A stretch of DNA of 64,000 nucleotides from the NCBI GenBank assembly GCA_938039145.1, contig CALHVG010000059.1, positions 61,779-125,778 on the forward strand. The letters run 5' to 3'. Position 1 is the stretch's first letter. Each line of letters begins with the position of its first letter. This document shows positions 9,606-17,852 of the stretch, piece after piece. The translations under genes were made by a program, and so were the position numbers. Source of the stretch: an uncultured Treponema sp. Lineage in GTDB: Bacteria; Spirochaetota; Spirochaetia; Treponematales; Treponemataceae. A model generated the notes under the pieces. The model made no database searches, was not told where the DNA came from, and was given only the letters and a program-made list of their open reading frames with translations.

Positions 9606-10417
9606 GAAAGCCCTCCTTTTCCCACATCAAGGAAGAATCTGTAAAGGTCGTTTATGCCGGTGTTGAACGAACGGATAAAAAAATCGCACAAAGACGGGAA
9701 AAGAGCCACGAACACAAGAAACGAAAGCAGAATCATTATCGGAAATCCTTCGGAAAGAAGGTTCATTTGGGGGGCAGCCTTTGAAAGAAGCCCCATGCAC
9801 ACGGAAACAAGAAGCAAAGTCCCCATTATAGGAAGCGCAATCAGCATCGCGTCGGCAAAAAGATTTGAAAGTCCCCTAAGAAGGAAACGCACCATCATAT
9901 CTTTTGCCGCCACAAGTTCAAAAGCGTTCAGGGAGGCTATGCTCTCGGCAAGACCTCGCACAAAAAGTTTCTGGAACCACTGGTTCTGCATGAAAATCAG
10001 CATCGAAACAAGGTTCAAAAACTGCCCCATAAGCGGATTTTCAACCTGAGAAAGAGAATCGTAGGCAGATGCCGCGCTGAATCCCATCTGGAAAGCGAAG
10101 AACTGCCCTGCCGTGCTGAACGCCGCGAATATTATCGAGACGTAAAAGCCCATTATGATTCCTATCATGCCCTCACCAAGCAGAAGGAGAAGATAATGCA
10201 GGCTGAAAGCGCCGTCCAAAGCTATGGCAGCCGAATATGGAGAATAATCCGCAAAGCCCATCATTATGTACGCCATGTATCCTGCAAGGGCGATTTTTGT
10301 TCCCCTTGGCACAGTCCTCATCGAGAAAAGCGGCAGAGTAAAAAGAAGCCCCATGCTCCTTGCGGCAACAAGCATGAAAACGCTCCCCTTCGAAAAAATC
10401 TCTTCCAGCATACCCAA
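9602..10417 (-). CDS. fliR: Flagellar export gate protein FliR
   Basis: A 271-residue integral membrane protein of the FliR/SpaR family with about six hydrophobic segments, including LFTLPLFSMRTVPRGTKIALAG near the N-terminus and PIMGTLLLVSVCMGLLSKAAPQMN. FliR, FliP and FliQ form the core of the type III export gate in the inner membrane. The stop overlaps the flhB GTG start by four bases, which indicates coupled translation. The gap to fliQ upstream is six bases. Confidence 0.95.
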   Translation of the reverse strand: MGMLEEIFSKGSVFMLVAARSMGLLFTLPLFSMRTVPRGTKIALAGYMAYIMMGFADYSPYSAAIALDGAFSLHYLLLLLGEGMIGIIMGFYVSIIFAAFSTAGQFFAFQMGFSAASAYDSLSQVENPLMGQFLNLVSMLIFMQNQWFQKLFVRGLAESIASLNAFELVAAKDMMVRFLLRGLSNLFADAMLIALPIMGTLLLVSVCMGLLSKAAPQMNLLSEGFPIMILLSFLVFVALFPSLCDFFIRSFNTGINDLYRFFLDVGKGGLS

Positions 10418-10423
10418 AAACCG

Positions 10424-10693
10424 CTATCGAGCCATGGCAGGAATCAGCCTGAAAAGGGTTATCGTGTAGTCCCTTATGTCGCTGAACATCCAACTTCCCA
10501 GAAGGGCAAGCACAACAAGAATTATCACAAGTTTCGGAAGGAACGTAAGAGTCTGCTCCTGTATTGAAGTCGTCGCCTGAAAAATCGCGACCACAAGTCC
10601 TATGACCAAAGCTGCGCTAAGAACAGGAAGAATCAATATGAACACCTCTTCGATTCCGCCCCTCATCAAATTAACCAACGTGCCGATACTCAT
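10424..10693 (-). CDS. fliQ: Flagellar export gate protein FliQ
   Basis: An 89-residue protein with two hydrophobic helices (VFILILPVLSAALVIGLVVAIF and LVIILVVLALLGSWMF) separated by the family signature QATTSIQEQTLTFLPK. It is a structural subunit of the flagellar type III export gate together with FliP and FliR. Size and topology match the family exactly. Confidence 0.95.
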   Translation of the reverse strand: MSIGTLVNLMRGGIEEVFILILPVLSAALVIGLVVAIFQATTSIQEQTLTFLPKLVIILVVLALLGSWMFSDIRDYTITLFRLIPAMAR

Positions 10694-10717
10694 ACTTCTT
10701 CTCCTTCATAAAAAAGG

Positions 10718-11554
10718 CTAATGTAAGACGGAAGCGAAAAGCTGCGTGGTCAAAAGCCCCCAGCCGTCCACCAGCACAAAAAGCATCAGTTTGAATGGCA
10801 TGGATATCTGAACCGGCGGAAGCATCATCATTCCCATGGACATAAGAATGCTCGCCACTACCATGTCGATTATTATGAACGGAATGTAAAGAATCACCCC
10901 TATTTTGAATGCGACCGTAAGTTCATGCAGAATGAATGCTGGAACCATCACGTAAAACGGAATTTCAGTAACGCTTTCCGAAGGCTTTTCGAGTTTGGCC
11001 ATGTTCATGAACATCATTATGTAACTTTCGTCCCCTTTCATCTGGCTGTACATGAACGATTTTACGGGAACTTCCGCGCCTTTTATGGCAGCCTCTATCG
11101 ATATGTTTCCGTCCGCCATCGGTTTGTACGATTTTGTGTATATTTCCGTGAAAGTAGGCCACATCACAAAAACAGTCATGAAAAACGCTATGCCGTTCAG
11201 AACCGCCGTCGGTGGAACCTGCTGCAACGAAAGCGCGCGCTTTATGAAATCAAGCACTATTGAAAAACGGAGAAAGCACGTAACCAAAAGAAGAAGGCTC
11301 GGCGCGATTGTCAATACGGTAAGAATCAGAAGAAGCCTTACCGAGAACGCAACCTCTTCGCCTGTCCTAGGCTCGGTTATCTGTAAGTTTATATTAGGAA
11401 CGTCAATCGGACGAATGTTCCTTCCAATTTCTGTGTTCCCTTGGGACGAACCTTCGGGAAAAGACCTTGACTGCTGCGAGAACGCCGGAAAAACGCAGGC
11501 GAAAAACAGAATTAAAACGAGAATCTTAGAAAAAAATCCGGAAAAAAACTTCAC
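10718..11554 (-). CDS. fliP: Flagellar export gate protein FliP
   Basis: A 278-residue FliP. Residues 1-27 form a cleavable signal peptide ending AFSQQ. A short periplasmic region follows, then membrane helices with the FliP signatures LTIAPSLLLLVTCFLRFSIV and LIDGWGL-like VDGWGLLTTQL. The segment QQVPPTAVLNGIAFFMT is typical. It assembles with FliQ and FliR into the export pore. The preceding fliO gene abuts it, with no intergenic space. Confidence 0.96.
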   Translation of the reverse strand: MKFFSGFFSKILVLILFFACVFPAFSQQSRSFPEGSSQGNTEIGRNIRPIDVPNINLQITEPRTGEEVAFSVRLLLILTVLTIAPSLLLLVTCFLRFSIVLDFIKRALSLQQVPPTAVLNGIAFFMTVFVMWPTFTEIYTKSYKPMADGNISIEAAIKGAEVPVKSFMYSQMKGDESYIMMFMNMAKLEKPSESVTEIPFYVMVPAFILHELTVAFKIGVILYIPFIIIDMVVASILMSMGMMMLPPVQISMPFKLMLFVLVDGWGLLTTQLFASVLH

Positions 11555-12214
11555 TTATTCACCGCCGTTCAACTTGCTTCTTTGGCTTTCCATGTTTTTG
11601 TTCATCTTCTTCTGCGCATCGCCAAAAATGCCGCCTTTTTCCTTTGTTCCCGACGGCATGAAAATTTCAAGCACATCCGAAAAACTCTTGGGTTTCCGCA
11701 CGTTCTGATGTTCGTCCGCATAAAGGTTCATGGCGTTTATAAGTTCCCTGTCCTTGTCGCTTTCCGAATCCAGCGTTCCTATAAGGCTCACAGAACCGTC
11801 AGCCACCCCTACAACATAGGCGTGATCCAAAAGCGTTACCACATGGACGGATTTTCCCACCGCCAAATCTATCGAAGACACGTTCCGCAAAAAAGGGTCG
11901 CTGTTCCTCGGATTCGTCTTCATGCTCCTTTTCATCAGCCACATCACGCCGTATATGCATGCCACCACAAACGCAAGGACAAAAAGCATTCTCACAAACA
12001 GAAAGAAAGTGCTTCCTCTTTTCGAATGTTCATCCACCGCCGGATTCGAAAATGAAAAAGGAACGTCGTCGGAAGAAATTTCAATCCGTGTTCCCTCATT
12101 CGGACTCTCTCCTTTAGATTCAGGAACAGTCGAAGGTTTTGCCTGTGAATGGATTCCTATGCTGAACGCAAAAATGAACGCAATTATCGCGGCTGTTTTT
12201 TTTGAGATTCTCAA
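11555..12214 (-). CDS. fliO: Flagellar biosynthesis protein FliO/FliZ
   Basis: A 219-residue protein, if translation begins at the TTG at 12214. That start is five bases from a GGTGGGG ribosome site, and it puts a clean signal peptide (residues 1 to about 25, KKTAAIIAFIFAFSIGIHSQA) at the N-terminus. A longer in-frame version from 12277 would abut fliY but adds a charged leader. One membrane helix (MLFVLAFVVACIYGVMWLM) follows a periplasmic region. The cytoplasmic FliO domain contains SSIDLAVGKSVHVVTLLDHAYVVGVA split across the family core. FliO helps to assemble the FliP ring. Confidence 0.85.
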   Translation of the reverse strand: MRISKKTAAIIAFIFAFSIGIHSQAKPSTVPESKGESPNEGTRIEISSDDVPFSFSNPAVDEHSKRGSTFFLFVRMLFVLAFVVACIYGVMWLMKRSMKTNPRNSDPFLRNVSSIDLAVGKSVHVVTLLDHAYVVGVADGSVSLIGTLDSESDKDRELINAMNLYADEHQNVRKPKSFSDVLEIFMPSGTKEKGGIFGDAQKKMNKNMESQRSKLNGGE

Positions 12215-12277
12215 TTTTTCCCCACCCATATTTATTTTACTTTCCCACATTCCCCAACGCAGGAAAGTTTCACACAA

Positions 12278-13453
12278 CTATTTCAAGTTCGACACTCTTT
12301 CAAGAGGAGAAAGAATTTCTGTAACACGGACACCGAAGTTTTCGTCTATGACCACAACCTCTCCCTTGGCGATGGGCTTATGGTTTACAAGAATGTCCAC
12401 AGGTTCACCGGCAAGTTTGTCAAGCTCGATGATTGTTCCTTCTCCCATTCCCAAAATATCCTTTATCTGCTTTTTGGTGCGCCCCAGTTCTACAGTCATC
12501 TCCATGTATACGTCCATGATGAGACTTATGTTCTGCGCTTCGCCGGAGAGGTTTGCACCCATCAGATTAGGATATTGAAGATTTTGTACGTTCGGAACGT
12601 TGAAGCCCATGTTCTGTCCGGAAGGAGGCATCCCCATGTTACCCATGGGCATCTGCATTTGCATCTGCGGCATTCCGCCCATCTGCATTCCCATGTTAGG
12701 CATGCCCATGTTCATTTGAGGCATTCCGCCGCCTGCCGCGCCACCCATTCCTCCGAGGGAAGCCATGTTCGGTGCGTTCTGAGAAGGCGAATCCGCCTGA
12801 GAAGCGTTTCCGCCGTAAGCCTTGCTTATCTGCTCAGCAGCCTGCCCTCCTATGGCTTCCCAAAGAGTGTAGTTTTTGCCATCCAAAGACACAGGATAAC
12901 TGAAGAGCGCAAATTTGTTCTGTGGAATACGAATCATCGCCTTTGGATTATTCACCGCTTCGCCCGGATTGCATGAGACACCCGAAAGTTTTCCCGTCTT
13001 GTCAAGTTCCTGCACCTCGGAACCCGTGTGCATGGCGACCACATCGCATATGCACGAAAGCGCCATCTCGTCAAAGTCGGCGTTTTCTTCCTTGGTAACA
13101 AGATTCACGAGTTTTTGGGCGAACTCAGGGGCAAGAAGATAAAGATGGTCTCCCGAAAGTCCCGTCGAAAAATCGGACGACACCGCTACCACGACCTCGG
13201 GAAGTTTCACCAAAAGAGAGTCCCTTTCAAGAACCTCGACAATCGGCTCGCCGCCCGTAAAATTCGCTCCCGTCATGGTGTTGAGTTTTTCAACGAGCGG
13301 AGCTTTTAAGTTTCCTGCGAACGTCTTGAGCGCGTCCTTGTCGATCGCAGCCGAAGAGCTGCTCGACACCTGACCCGTGGAATCCAAGCCGTCAGGCTGA
13401 ACGCCCGCCAACAATGCGTCGATCTCATCCTGTGAAATTGCGCCATCACTCAT
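12278..13453 (-). CDS. fliY: Flagellar motor switch phosphatase FliY (FliN-type C-terminus)
   Basis: A 391-residue switch-complex protein. The N-terminus ISQDEIDALLAG is the CheY-P binding motif shared with FliM. Residues 40-210 are CheC-like. Residues about 230-290 are a striking Met/Gly/Gln/Pro/Asn-rich linker. The C-terminal SpoA domain (about 305-391) has ELGRTKKQIKDILGMGEGTIIELD, typical of FliN. The usual CheC active-site E..N pattern is not obvious at MALSCICDVVAMHTGS, so phosphatase activity at that site is doubtful. The fliM start overlaps by four bases. Confidence 0.92.
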   Translation of the reverse strand: MSDGAISQDEIDALLAGVQPDGLDSTGQVSSSSSAAIDKDALKTFAGNLKAPLVEKLNTMTGANFTGGEPIVEVLERDSLLVKLPEVVVAVSSDFSTGLSGDHLYLLAPEFAQKLVNLVTKEENADFDEMALSCICDVVAMHTGSEVQELDKTGKLSGVSCNPGEAVNNPKAMIRIPQNKFALFSYPVSLDGKNYTLWEAIGGQAAEQISKAYGGNASQADSPSQNAPNMASLGGMGGAAGGGMPQMNMGMPNMGMQMGGMPQMQMQMPMGNMGMPPSGQNMGFNVPNVQNLQYPNLMGANLSGEAQNISLIMDVYMEMTVELGRTKKQIKDILGMGEGTIIELDKLAGEPVDILVNHKPIAKGEVVVIDENFGVRVTEILSPLERVSNLK

Positions 13454-14484
13454 AACGATTCTTCTCCTTCTACGGAAAGCTCTTCAAAATCATCCGCAGC
13501 AACATCTTCTAGTTTTCCAGTAACCTGGACAGCCATCTTTTTGCCGACAACGCCCGGCTGACAGTAGAATTTTTTCTTGTTTCCGACGCTCAAAATCAGA
13601 GGGTCTCCGACCCTTGTGTTCGAAAGACGGACAATATCTCCCGTCCTAAGAGAAAGCACATCCTTTATCGGTAGATTTATCGAACCGACTTCGGCGACCA
13701 ATTCCATGTCAACGGACGCAAGTTTTTCCTTCAACGTTCCCAAATATTGGGTTGTGGAACTTCTTCTTACCGAAGAGAACCAAAACTGGGATGACAACTT
13801 CGATATTATCGGCTCTATTGTAAGGTATGGTATGCAGAAGTTCATCATGCCTTCCTCATCGCCAACCTTTATCTCAAGAGTTATAAGCACGACCATTTCC
13901 GACGGAGGGACAATCTGGGCGAACTGAGGGTTTGTTTCTATCTGCCCAAGACGTGGCCTAAGGTCTATGACCTGTGTCCAAGCCTCCCTCATGTTCGCGA
14001 GTATGCGAACGATTATGCCTTCCATAACGGACTGCTCTATGTCGGTAAGATCCCTGTTCTTGTTCGCTGTGGAAACGCCCCTTCCGCCGAAAAGCCTGTC
14101 TATCATGCAGAACGTTATCGCAGGATCTATCTCGAGGACAGCATTTCCCTTCAGCGGATCCATGTTCACGACAGCCAATGTAGTCGGGGTAGGAATAGAA
14201 CGAATGAATTCCTCGTATGTCGGCTGGTCTACGGACGCAACATGCACGTGGACAAGACTCCGAAGCTGAGCGGACAAAGAAGTTGTCGTAAGACGGGCAA
14301 ACGTCTCGTGCATATTCGAGACGGTCCTAAGCTGTTCCTTTGAAAATTTATCGGGACGCTTAAAGTCGTAGAGCTTTATCTTTCTGGTATCGTTGACAGG
14401 CTTGAACTCATCAACTTCCGAATCGCCTGAACTTATGGCGGTCAAAAGCTGGTCAATCTCATCCTGTGACAGAACTTCGTTCAT
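13450..14484 (-). CDS. fliM: Flagellar motor switch protein FliM
   Basis: A 344-residue FliM. The N-terminal LSQDEIDQLLTAI binds CheY-P. The central CheC-like domain (about 45-240) contains GGRGVS near residue 137. The C-terminal SpoA domain (about 255-330) has LPIKDVLSLRTGDIVRLS. FliM links the chemotaxis signal to motor rotation in the C-ring together with FliY and FliG. It overlaps fliY by four bases, which suggests coupled, balanced synthesis. Confidence 0.96.
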   Translation of the reverse strand: MNEVLSQDEIDQLLTAISSGDSEVDEFKPVNDTRKIKLYDFKRPDKFSKEQLRTVSNMHETFARLTTTSLSAQLRSLVHVHVASVDQPTYEEFIRSIPTPTTLAVVNMDPLKGNAVLEIDPAITFCMIDRLFGGRGVSTANKNRDLTDIEQSVMEGIIVRILANMREAWTQVIDLRPRLGQIETNPQFAQIVPPSEMVVLITLEIKVGDEEGMMNFCIPYLTIEPIISKLSSQFWFSSVRRSSTTQYLGTLKEKLASVDMELVAEVGSINLPIKDVLSLRTGDIVRLSNTRVGDPLILSVGNKKKFYCQPGVVGKKMAVQVTGKLEDVAADDFEELSVEGEESL

Positions 14485-14516
14485 CTAACTTCCACCTGTT
14501 TTCAATGACTTTCCTT

Positions 14517-15059
14517 TTACAGTTCCAAAACGTCAAGCTGAAGGAAAGAGATGTCCTTTATCTTCGAGGAACTTAATATCTCGTCGTTTATCGCATTCCT
14601 TAACTCTATCTTGAGTTTCTGCTCGTTCTGCGGCTTCAATTCAGCAACAGTCTTCTCCGTAAAGTATCGGCGTAAAAAGTCCTTGAGTTCAATACTTCTT
14701 TGAGTTATTTCGGTGGAAGTCGCCTTGTCGTCTTTTTTGTAGCCGAGAGCAATGTCAACCACAACCGAAGCGGGTGTATCGTCGCTCGTTTTTGTGCGAA
14801 TTGCTCCAAGCGAAGTGTACCAATCGAGTATCTCCCGCTGAACGACGTACTCGTCGCTTATCGGGATTCCCGCCTGCGCGGTTGTGTTTCCGCCTGCCAC
14901 CTTCATCGTAACGATAACAATCACAACAATAAGGATTATCGCTCCAAGTCCTATAGCAACCCATTTTAGAATCTTTGCGATGATGCCGCCGAATCCGCCT
15001 TTTTTAGAAGGCATTGAAGAACCGCCGTCCTCCAATCCATCAAGGTTGTCGTCTGCCAT
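14517..15059 (-). CDS. fliL: Flagellar basal body-associated protein FliL
   Basis: A 180-residue single-pass membrane protein. The cytoplasmic N-terminus is short and Gly-rich, the membrane helix is near residues 33-53 (VAIGLGAIILIVVIVIVTM), and the periplasmic FliL domain ends FLQLDVLEL. FliL sits around the stator and supports torque. A purine-rich GGGAGGGG ribosome site precedes the ATG. The 82-base gap to motB is the largest inside this operon. Confidence 0.93.
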   Translation of the reverse strand: MADDNLDGLEDGGSSMPSKKGGFGGIIAKILKWVAIGLGAIILIVVIVIVTMKVAGGNTTAQAGIPISDEYVVQREILDWYTSLGAIRTKTSDDTPASVVVDIALGYKKDDKATSTEITQRSIELKDFLRRYFTEKTVAELKPQNEQKLKIELRNAINDEILSSSKIKDISFLQLDVLEL

Positions 15060-15141
15060 TTTCCCCTCCCGGAAAGACTATTTTAAAGGTCTAATCAAAC
15101 CGTTTTAAAATCTTCAAAATTTAAACACTGGGATTATACTA

Positions 15142-15870
15142 CTAAAAATGTCCTTCATCAAGAATTATTATATCCACTCGCCTGTTGTACGCCCTCGCTT
15201 CCGGCGTGTCGTCCGTGGTCCTAGGTTTGGTGTCGGCGTATCCCGCTATAGAAAAACGGTTCTCGTCAACCCCGTAGTCCGCAAGATAATGAAGCACGTT
15301 CATTGCCCTTGCGGCTGAAAGTTCCCAGTTGCTTTCGAATTTCGAGTCTGCGGCAACCGGAGTTCTGTCCGTATGTCCTTCTATTCTGAAATTTCTTTTT
15401 TTCAGGTCGTCCAGCTTGAAGAATTCCGAAAGTCTCAGCAAGGTCTCCCTTGTCTCCTCGATGTTTAGGTCGGCGCTTCCTTCCGGGAAAAAACTGTCGG
15501 ACGCAAGCGTTATGACAAGTCCCCTTTCGTCGCTAGTAACGGTTATTTTGGTGGACTTTACATCGGGAACGAAAAGACTGTTCGCCTTCTTTTTTGCAAG
15601 TCCGAGCGAACGTCCTTTTTCAATAGACGGAAGTGAATTAATCGTATTTCCAAGGTCGGAAAGTTTCCCGGTCGAAAGGGACATTCCACCGTCAGTCGTC
15701 TCAGTCTCGTTCATCTGCAGGGCTTGCGTGATTGTCGCAAGTTGTGCAGGATCCACATCAGACGGATTGTAAAGCATTACGAAAAAGCAGAGCATGAGGG
15801 TAATCATGTCGCCATAAGTGCCTTGCCAGGCTGTTGACGGTTTTTCCGGTTCCTTTGCCTTCTTTCCCAT
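15142..15870 (-). CDS. motB: Flagellar stator protein MotB
   Basis: A 242-residue stator subunit. One membrane helix near residues 20-40 contains the proton- or ion-binding Asp in TYGDMITLMLCFFVML. A plug/linker region follows, then an OmpA-type peptidoglycan-binding domain (about 120-240) with FRIEGHTDRTPV and RAYNRRVDIIILDE. It anchors the MotA/MotB stator to the cell wall. motA lies six bases upstream, as in other spirochaetes. Confidence 0.96.
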   Translation of the reverse strand: MGKKAKEPEKPSTAWQGTYGDMITLMLCFFVMLYNPSDVDPAQLATITQALQMNETETTDGGMSLSTGKLSDLGNTINSLPSIEKGRSLGLAKKKANSLFVPDVKSTKITVTSDERGLVITLASDSFFPEGSADLNIEETRETLLRLSEFFKLDDLKKRNFRIEGHTDRTPVAADSKFESNWELSAARAMNVLHYLADYGVDENRFSIAGYADTKPRTTDDTPEARAYNRRVDIIILDEGHF

Positions 15871-15876
15871 AAATCC

Positions 15877-16659
15877 CTAATCCTTTAATACATCCGACTC
15901 GATGGCTTTTCTTGTTACCGGATCAAGATACGTAAGAAGTTTCTGCCCCATGATTCTTGGGTTTTCACCCGCCTGAATCGCAAGCACGCCTTCCGTAATC
16001 ATCTCCTTTGTCCTGATCTCAAGGGCATTGTGCGCAAGAAGTTTTGTGGAAAAAGGCGCTATGAGCCAGTTCGCCATCATAGAACCGTAGAGTGTCGTGA
16101 TAAGAGCGACAGCCATGTTCGGTCCAAGGGAAGATTTGTCCTCAAGGTTGTTCAACATACCGATAAGTCCCAAAACGGTACCCATCATACCGAATCCCGG
16201 AGCGAAGCCGGACCACGTGTTCATAAGCCCGATCCACTCCATGTGACGACCTTCTATCTGGTTCATCTCGTTTTCCATAATAGCTCTTATGACGTTTCCG
16301 TCCGTGCCGTCTACGACAAGCCTGAGTCCGTTACGCATGAAAGGCTCGTCAAGGTCGTCAAGTCCGTCCTCAAGAGCAAGGATTCCTTCCCGGCGCGCCT
16401 TGTTTGAAAGATCCATCATCTTGGTAATTATGGTCTTTTCTCCGAAGTCGGGAATCTTGAACGACTTTGCCATGACCTTGAACATACCTACAGCCTTTTT
16501 TAGGGGAGCCGCAATCATCATGGCGGCGTAAGAGCCTCCCACGGTCATGAAAACAGACGGAATATCTATGATTCCGCCGAGCGTACCGCCTGAAGTCAAT
16601 ACGGACATGACGATACAGGCCGCACCACCTACAATACCTATTATTGTTGCTATATCCAT
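15877..16659 (-). CDS. motA: Flagellar stator protein MotA
   Basis: A 260-residue MotA with four membrane segments. Two are near the N-terminus (IIGIVGGAACIVMSVLTSGG and the following one) and two are around 145-210 (GFAPGFGMMGTVLGLIGML and MAVALITTLYGSMMANWLI). The large cytoplasmic loop between them contacts FliG. Conserved prolines of the third and fourth helices can be recognised in FAPGFGMMG and LIAPFSTKL. It abuts flbD upstream. Confidence 0.96.
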   Translation of the reverse strand: MDIATIIGIVGGAACIVMSVLTSGGTLGGIIDIPSVFMTVGGSYAAMMIAAPLKKAVGMFKVMAKSFKIPDFGEKTIITKMMDLSNKARREGILALEDGLDDLDEPFMRNGLRLVVDGTDGNVIRAIMENEMNQIEGRHMEWIGLMNTWSGFAPGFGMMGTVLGLIGMLNNLEDKSSLGPNMAVALITTLYGSMMANWLIAPFSTKLLAHNALEIRTKEMITEGVLAIQAGENPRIMGQKLLTYLDPVTRKAIESDVLKD

Positions 16660-16860
16660 TTACAAGACCTCTTGTGCATTGTTGCCGATTTTTTTGCGGT
16701 AAGCCACTATTCGTTCTATAATTTCTGTGGGAGAATTCTTGAGGACGACCTTTTTGCCCGACAGCATTGTCAGGGTCAAGTCCGGATTAGATTCCATACT
16801 TTCTATCATGTGGGGATTCACCCAATAAACCGTCCCATCCAACCGCATAACTTCAATCAT
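16660..16860 (-). CDS. flbD: FlbD family flagellar protein
   Basis: A 66-residue FlbD starting MIEVMRLDGTVYWVNPHMIE. A longer frame can be drawn to 17040, but its extra 60 residues are unlike FlbD. The ATG at 16860 also fits a promoter whose -10 box ends six bases upstream. FlbD is a small cytoplasmic protein coded before motA in spirochaetes and Firmicutes; its exact role is unsettled. In well-known treponemes flgE precedes flbD. Here the upstream neighbour is a divergent response regulator, so flbD heads its own transcription unit. Confidence 0.9.
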   Translation of the reverse strand: MIEVMRLDGTVYWVNPHMIESMESNPDLTLTMLSGKKVVLKNSPTEIIERIVAYRKKIGNNAQEVL

Positions 16861-16866
16861 CTTCTG

Positions 16867-16895
16867 ATTTTCGCTTGTAATTAAAATATCGTCAA
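16867..16895 (-). promoter_or_regulatory. Probable sigma-70 promoter of the flbD-fapA operon
   Basis: On the minus strand TTGACG (16890-16895) and GAAAAT (16867-16872) are separated by 17 bases. The -10 ends six bases before the flbD ATG, and there is no Shine-Dalgarno sequence, so the mRNA would be almost leaderless. The -10 is only a 4/6 match, so confidence is moderate. No convincing sigma-28-type box was seen. Confidence 0.5.
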
Positions 16896-17056
16896 GTATT
16901 TTTAGAAAAATCACACTTAATTCATCATAAATACGGAAAATACAGAGTTTTAAAGACAATCTGGAATCTTCATGCATAAAAAAGAATGCATTTTTTGAAA
17001 ACAAAAAAGCGTTCCGTAAACTTTTTGTTACCGCTCGCACTTATTGCCAGAAATAA

Positions 17057-17085
17057 TTGAAAAACATTTTAAATTGCCCTATTAT
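17057..17085 (+). promoter_or_regulatory. Sigma-70 promoter of the two-component operon
   Basis: TTGAAA (17057-17062), 17 bases, TATTAT (17080-17085). The predicted start near 17092 leaves a leader of about 35 bases carrying an AGGAAAGG ribosome site before the ATG at 17127. Confidence 0.7.
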
Positions 17086-17126
17086 ATTTACATAGCAAAT
17101 CCACATTACAAGGAAAGGTGTCGGTT

Positions 17127-17837
17127 ATGAACAACAAGCCCCGGATTTTTATAGTTGAAGATGTCACCGAAATATCAAACCTAATCTCGATGTACCTTAT
17201 GAAAGCGAACATGATAACAAAGACGTTCGCTACCGCAGAAGAGGCCGTGGAGGAGCTAAAAATTTCAAACCTTCCCGACCTGTTCATTCTTGACCTGAAT
17301 CTTCCAGGAATGAGCGGATTTGAATTCCTTGAAAGAATGAGGAACGAATACAAACAGAAGATTCCGGTAATAATCGTTTCCGCCCGGGATGCGGACGAGG
17401 ACATAATAAAGGGGCTTGGCTACGGGGCGGACGAGTTTGTCACAAAGCCGTTCTCGCCCAGAGTTCTTGTGGCAAGGGTTCAGGCGTGTTTAAGGAGACT
17501 TTCCGACACCGCGGCACAGGCGGAAGAATCCATAAGGTTCGGGGACTTCACTCTTCTTATGAACAGCAACGTGCTAAAACGAGGAAGCCAGAAAATCCCG
17601 CTTTCTGTAAAAGAGTACGCGGTGCTTGAATACCTTATAAAGAACGCAGGAGAGACGATTCCGCCGGAAAAGATATATTCAAACGTGTGGAAATCTCATT
17701 TCGGAGACATAACGGCGGTCGCCGTGTACATACAACGGCTCAGGAAAAAAATAGAAATCGACTCCGGAAACCCTATCTTCATAAAGACAGAATTCGGTCA
17801 AGGCTACAGGTTTTCCAAAGAAGCAATCTCAAGCTAA
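17127..17837 (+). CDS. OmpR-family response regulator
   Basis: A 236-residue regulator. The receiver domain (1 to about 120) has the acidic pair E11/D12, phospho-acceptor D56 in FILDLNLPGMSG, and the conserved Lys in VTKPFSPRVLVARVQ. A winged-helix DNA-binding domain (about 135-232) contains KEYAVLEYLIKNAGETIPPE and a recognition region DITAVAVYIQRLRKKIE. The ATG at 17127 is chosen over a GTG three codons earlier because AGGAAAGG is eight bases upstream. It is co-transcribed with the kinase 15 bases downstream. Its target genes are unknown; flbD is its divergent neighbour. Confidence 0.93.
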   Translation: MNNKPRIFIVEDVTEISNLISMYLMKANMITKTFATAEEAVEELKISNLPDLFILDLNLPGMSGFEFLERMRNEYKQKIPVIIVSARDADEDIIKGLGYGADEFVTKPFSPRVLVARVQACLRRLSDTAAQAEESIRFGDFTLLMNSNVLKRGSQKIPLSVKEYAVLEYLIKNAGETIPPEKIYSNVWKSHFGDITAVAVYIQRLRKKIEIDSGNPIFIKTEFGQGYRFSKEAISS

Positions 17838-17852
17838 AGTTCGGGAACAACT

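Noticed and set aside
16861..17040. 60-codon N-terminal extension of flbD
   Set aside because: The extra residues are unlike any FlbD, and the ATG at 16860 gives the usual length.
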